Assembly: GCF_034702125.1 (NCBI RefSeq)
Contig: NC_085880.1
Coordinates: forward strand, 17,963,528-18,027,527
Direction: 5' to 3'
DNA from: Engraulis encrasicolus
Taxonomy: Eukaryota; Chordata; Actinopteri; Clupeiformes; Engraulidae
Length of the DNA stretch: 64,000 bases
In this document: piece by piece, positions 61,155-64,000 of the stretch
Layout of the letters: each line of letters opens with the position of its first letter
How positions within the stretch are numbered: position 1 is the first letter of the stretch
The notes under the pieces: model-generated
Told to the model about the DNA's origin: nothing
Databases searched by the model: none
The model's input: the letters and a program-made list of their open reading frames with translations, nothing else
Made by a program: the position numbers and the translations under genes

Positions 61155-61539
61155 AACGTGCACTGTGTAATATTGTTAGTAGGTTATTTCCAGAACTCAT
61201 GCTGCCCATTCACAAATGTTACCTTTTTCATTATTCATTTATTCATTATTTACTTTATTTATTTTCATTATTTATTTATTATTCATTATGACTTAGATAA
61301 TTACACGTTTCATACACGAAGAGGGGATCTTCTCCATGTCCATCATTTTGAATTTCCAGAAGTGGAGATTTTTAGCTGTAAAACTTACTGTACTTTGGTC
61401 ATGCTAGTTAATATTAGTTTATTTCTATTCAAATATTCATGAAAAGATCAGATTTGGCAATAGACAGAGCAGGTTCAATTAGCAGCATACTGTAGTTGCA
61501 ATATCTACTCTGACCACCATCCTGCACAGTGCACCTTTG
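61155..61539. mobile_element. GTGCACTGTG MITE, copy 3
   Basis: It begins CGTGCACTGTGTAATATTGTT and ends GCACAGTGCACCTTTG. It shares TGTTACCTTTTTCAT and GCAGCATACTGTAGTTGCA with copies 1 and 2. A TTCATTATTTATTTA expansion at about 61,230-61,290 replaces part of the body. Confidence 0.8.
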
Positions 61540-61632
61540 AATATCATTCTTAAGCAAAGACAACAGTCCAGAATCGGCTGGTGGACTATACAGGCTCATT
61601 CCATGTTTTATTTTAATGTAATAAAGCAATAT

Positions 61633-61808
61633 GGCCCAGCCGTGGCTCTAACAGCTGGGCACTGGACTGCTATGCGGCTGACCCAGGTTCGATTCCCAGC
61701 TTGGGTCACTTCCCGATCCTTCCCTGTCTCTCTCTATCCCATCCTGTTTCCTGTCTCTCCTCCACAGTTCTATCTGAAAAATAATAAAATCCTCAAAAAA
61801 AATGAATA
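61633..61808 (+). mobile_element. tRNA-derived SINE, second copy of the 49327 family
   Basis: The head GGCCCAGCCGTGGCTCTAAC and B box GGTTCGATTCC (61,686-61,696) are followed by a body with ACTTCCCGATCCTTCCCTGTC and an A-rich tail. It is about 176 bp in total. Confidence 0.85.
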
Positions 61809-62262
61809 AAGCAACACTAGCAATGCAAGGAATTCGACTTAATGAAACTGCCATGTTCGGTTCCACTACACTACAGAATGCAGGACAAAACGAATGCTGG
61901 CCAAACATGCTTGTAGGAACATTCATTAGTAAGTTTTAATTCTACTGTGGACCGGTTTCATGTGTTTTTGTCCTCCTCAAAACTATGGACTTAATGAGAG
62001 TAACAGTTATTACCCTTCCCTACAACTATACAACTTTGCATTGAAAAATGGGCTGCTTGGACGATGTTGGGTCAAATAATTGAACCCATCCTCATCCCAA
62101 AGAAATGCAGGCGGATGTCAAACACTGTGATTCACACATGCACACGTGTTTGGATGACATGTCTCTGACCCTCAGCTGCCATTTGAGCAGTAGATGCTGT
62201 AATTGTTTAACTCTACTGTGGGCCTCTTGCCTTGTCTCTTTTCCCCTACCCACCCACACATG

Positions 62263-62380
62263 CACGCACACACACACGCACACACACACATGCGCGCGTG
62301 CACACACACACACACACATACTGTATGCACACATGCATGCAAATACACACACACACACACATACACACACACAGACAAAT

Positions 62381-62442
<62 letters not shown>

Positions 62443-62462
62443 GCACGCACGCACACACACAC
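62263..62462. repeat. compound CA / ACGC microsatellite
   Basis: Several short CA runs with ATGC and ACGC interruptions, then a longer CA run. Confidence 0.93.
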
Positions 62463-62649
62463 AGTCACTCGTCTAAGTAGCAATGCAATTTACAATGTGT
62501 TTTCACTTGGTCAGGCAGGTCCATTGTGCAGCCAAGCATGTCCAACGAGGTCACTTGTGTGTCTGGAAACATGCAGCCGGCCCAATTAATGGGTAATATT
62601 ATACAGCGCACTGCTGCTGCAGCTGCTGCTAGACCTGCTGTGTTAAAGA

Positions 62650-62845
62650 CAGTGTTGCCAGATTGGGCGGGTGCCCGCCCAATTGGGCTACTTGGGATGA
62701 GCATCTGCAGGGGGTTTTTTTCAGCTGTTTTTTGGGGCCCGTAGAAGCCAATGTAATTTGTTGAACTTGGGCGGAATTTAGCACATTTTGGCGGTTTTTG
62801 AGAACCTTTTGGGCGGGATTTGATCAGACACATCTGGCAACACCG
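62650..62845. mobile_element. hAT-type MITE with CAGTGTTGCCAGATT ends, copy 2
   Basis: The ends CAGTGTTGCCAGATTGGGC and CACATCTGGCAACACCG are inverted. A perfect 8-bp duplication GTTAAAGA flanks it at 62,642-62,649 and 62,846-62,853. It is oriented opposite to the copy at 31,299. Confidence 0.92.
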
Positions 62846-62923
62846 GTTAAAGAGGAGGCCGGCAACAGCTGTAAGGATCGGCCGCATGAATAGAAGTGCC
62901 GTCAAGTGACCCTTCAAATCCAC

Positions 62924-63145
62924 TTACTACAGGGCCAGCAAAGGGGACAGTCCCTTGCTCCCCTACCCACCCTTACCCACCTAACCCCCCTCCAATACAC
63001 TTACTACAGGGCCAGCAAAGGGGACAGTCCCTTGCTCCCCTACCCACCCTTACCCACCTAACCCCCCTCCAATACACTTACTACAGGGCCAGCAAAGGGG
63101 ACAGTCCCTTGCTCCCTACCCACCCACCCTAATCCACCCAACACC
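62924..63145. repeat. 77-bp tandem repeat, three copies
   Basis: TTACTACAGGGCCAGCAAAG occurs at 62,924, 63,001 and 63,078, exactly 77 bp apart. The first two units are nearly identical and the third drifts at its end. Confidence 0.92.
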
Positions 63146-63341
63146 CCCACTCCAATATCCTGATTGCCACTTCTCCCAGTGCTGTGGCTCTCACCTCAGT
63201 TACAACACCGCAGTGTAGCCGCTCTGGCTGTCACATGCAGATGAAGGACTATAGGAGTAGTAGTAGCCTTTATATGTCCCAGTATGGGCAATTGTTTTGC
63301 AGTGGTGGTACACCTCTTACACACACGCACGCACGCTGGCA

Positions 63342-63373
<32 letters not shown>

Positions 63374-63394
63374 CTCATGAAAACATTTAACAGA

Positions 63395-64000
63395 CATATA
63401 GACTATAAATTATATTATGGCACTGGCTCATTGACTCACTTGTTTATATGCTATATTACAGCACTGACTCACTATCTGCTTATTTATATGCTATGTCATG
63501 GCACTACCCACTTGTTACTGTAATATACTACATGTACGTACATTATAGCACTGCCTTGCTTACTCACTACCCGCTTGTTAATATACTACACGTACATTAT
63601 AGCACTGACTTGCTTACTCACTACCCGCTTGTTAATATACTACACGTACATTATAGCACTGACTTGCTTACTCACTACCCACTTGTTACGGTAATACACT
63701 ACACATATTATAGCACTGACTCACTACCTGCTTGTTTATACACTATGATACAGCACTGAGTCCTTGGCTCATTACCCACTTGTTAATATATTATGTTAGT
63801 ATATTATAGCACTGACTCGTTTACTCAATACTCGCTTGTTTATATACTACACATACATTATAGCACTGACTGGTTTACTAACTACCCGATTGTTTATATA
63901 CTATGTAATGGCATTGATGACTTGGCTCACTACCCACTTGTTACTATATTATGTTAGTATATTACAGCACTGACTCCTTTACTAACCACCCGCTTGTTTA
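63395..64000. repeat. degenerate tandem repeat of about 55 bp running off the window
   Basis: Units of the type GCACTGACTTGCTTACTCAC then TACCCGCTTGTTAATATACT recur about eleven times with spacings near 54-58 bp. The array is open at the right edge of the window. Confidence 0.85.

Overview
This is vertebrate, most probably teleost fish, genomic DNA. It carries short exons with GT-AG introns, very many long CA/TG microsatellites, tRNA-derived SINEs, a Tc1-like remnant and many small hAT-type MITEs with 8-bp target duplications. There are no bacterial-style operons. Almost every long open frame here is a simple-repeat artefact (poly-TH, poly-CV, SL-rich), so coding calls rest on splice-consistent exons whose peptides match known families.

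Layout: (1) 1-1,855: the 3' part of a small spliced plus-strand gene of a repeated, possibly transposon-associated family, ending in an acidic tail. (2) 1,856-30,525: the 5' part of lmbrd1 on the minus strand. Exon 1 is at 30,457-30,525, exon 2 at 24,625-24,801 and exon 3 at 20,819-20,882. Intron 3 runs to the left edge of the window, so the small gene lies antisense inside it. (3) 30,526-40,133: intergenic DNA between two divergent genes. (4) 40,134-54,414: the 5' part of col19a1 on the plus strand. Eight coding exons give about 310 residues: signal peptide, cysteine-bearing N-terminal segment, TSPN/laminin-G-like domain, linker, and the first seven Gly-X-Y triplets. (5) 54,415-64,000: col19a1 intron, with no further exon recognised.

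The head-to-head lmbrd1-col19a1 order matches the order I recall for human chromosome 6q13, which supports both identities. The two genes have unrelated functions: lysosomal cobalamin handling, and a FACIT-like extracellular matrix collagen.

The most unusual content is in the non-coding DNA. Tandem duplications abut three col19a1 splice junctions, including an array of acceptor-like and donor-like sequences just upstream of exon 8. MITEs and SINEs are nested inside one another and can be ordered by their target duplications. A fold-back element of about 2 kb has very long inverted arms split by a Tc1-like fragment. A small motif (TGAAGAA, covarying stem, GAAACG) recurs three times and partly resembles a hammerhead ribozyme core. 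No CRISPR, prophage or bacterial-type system is present.
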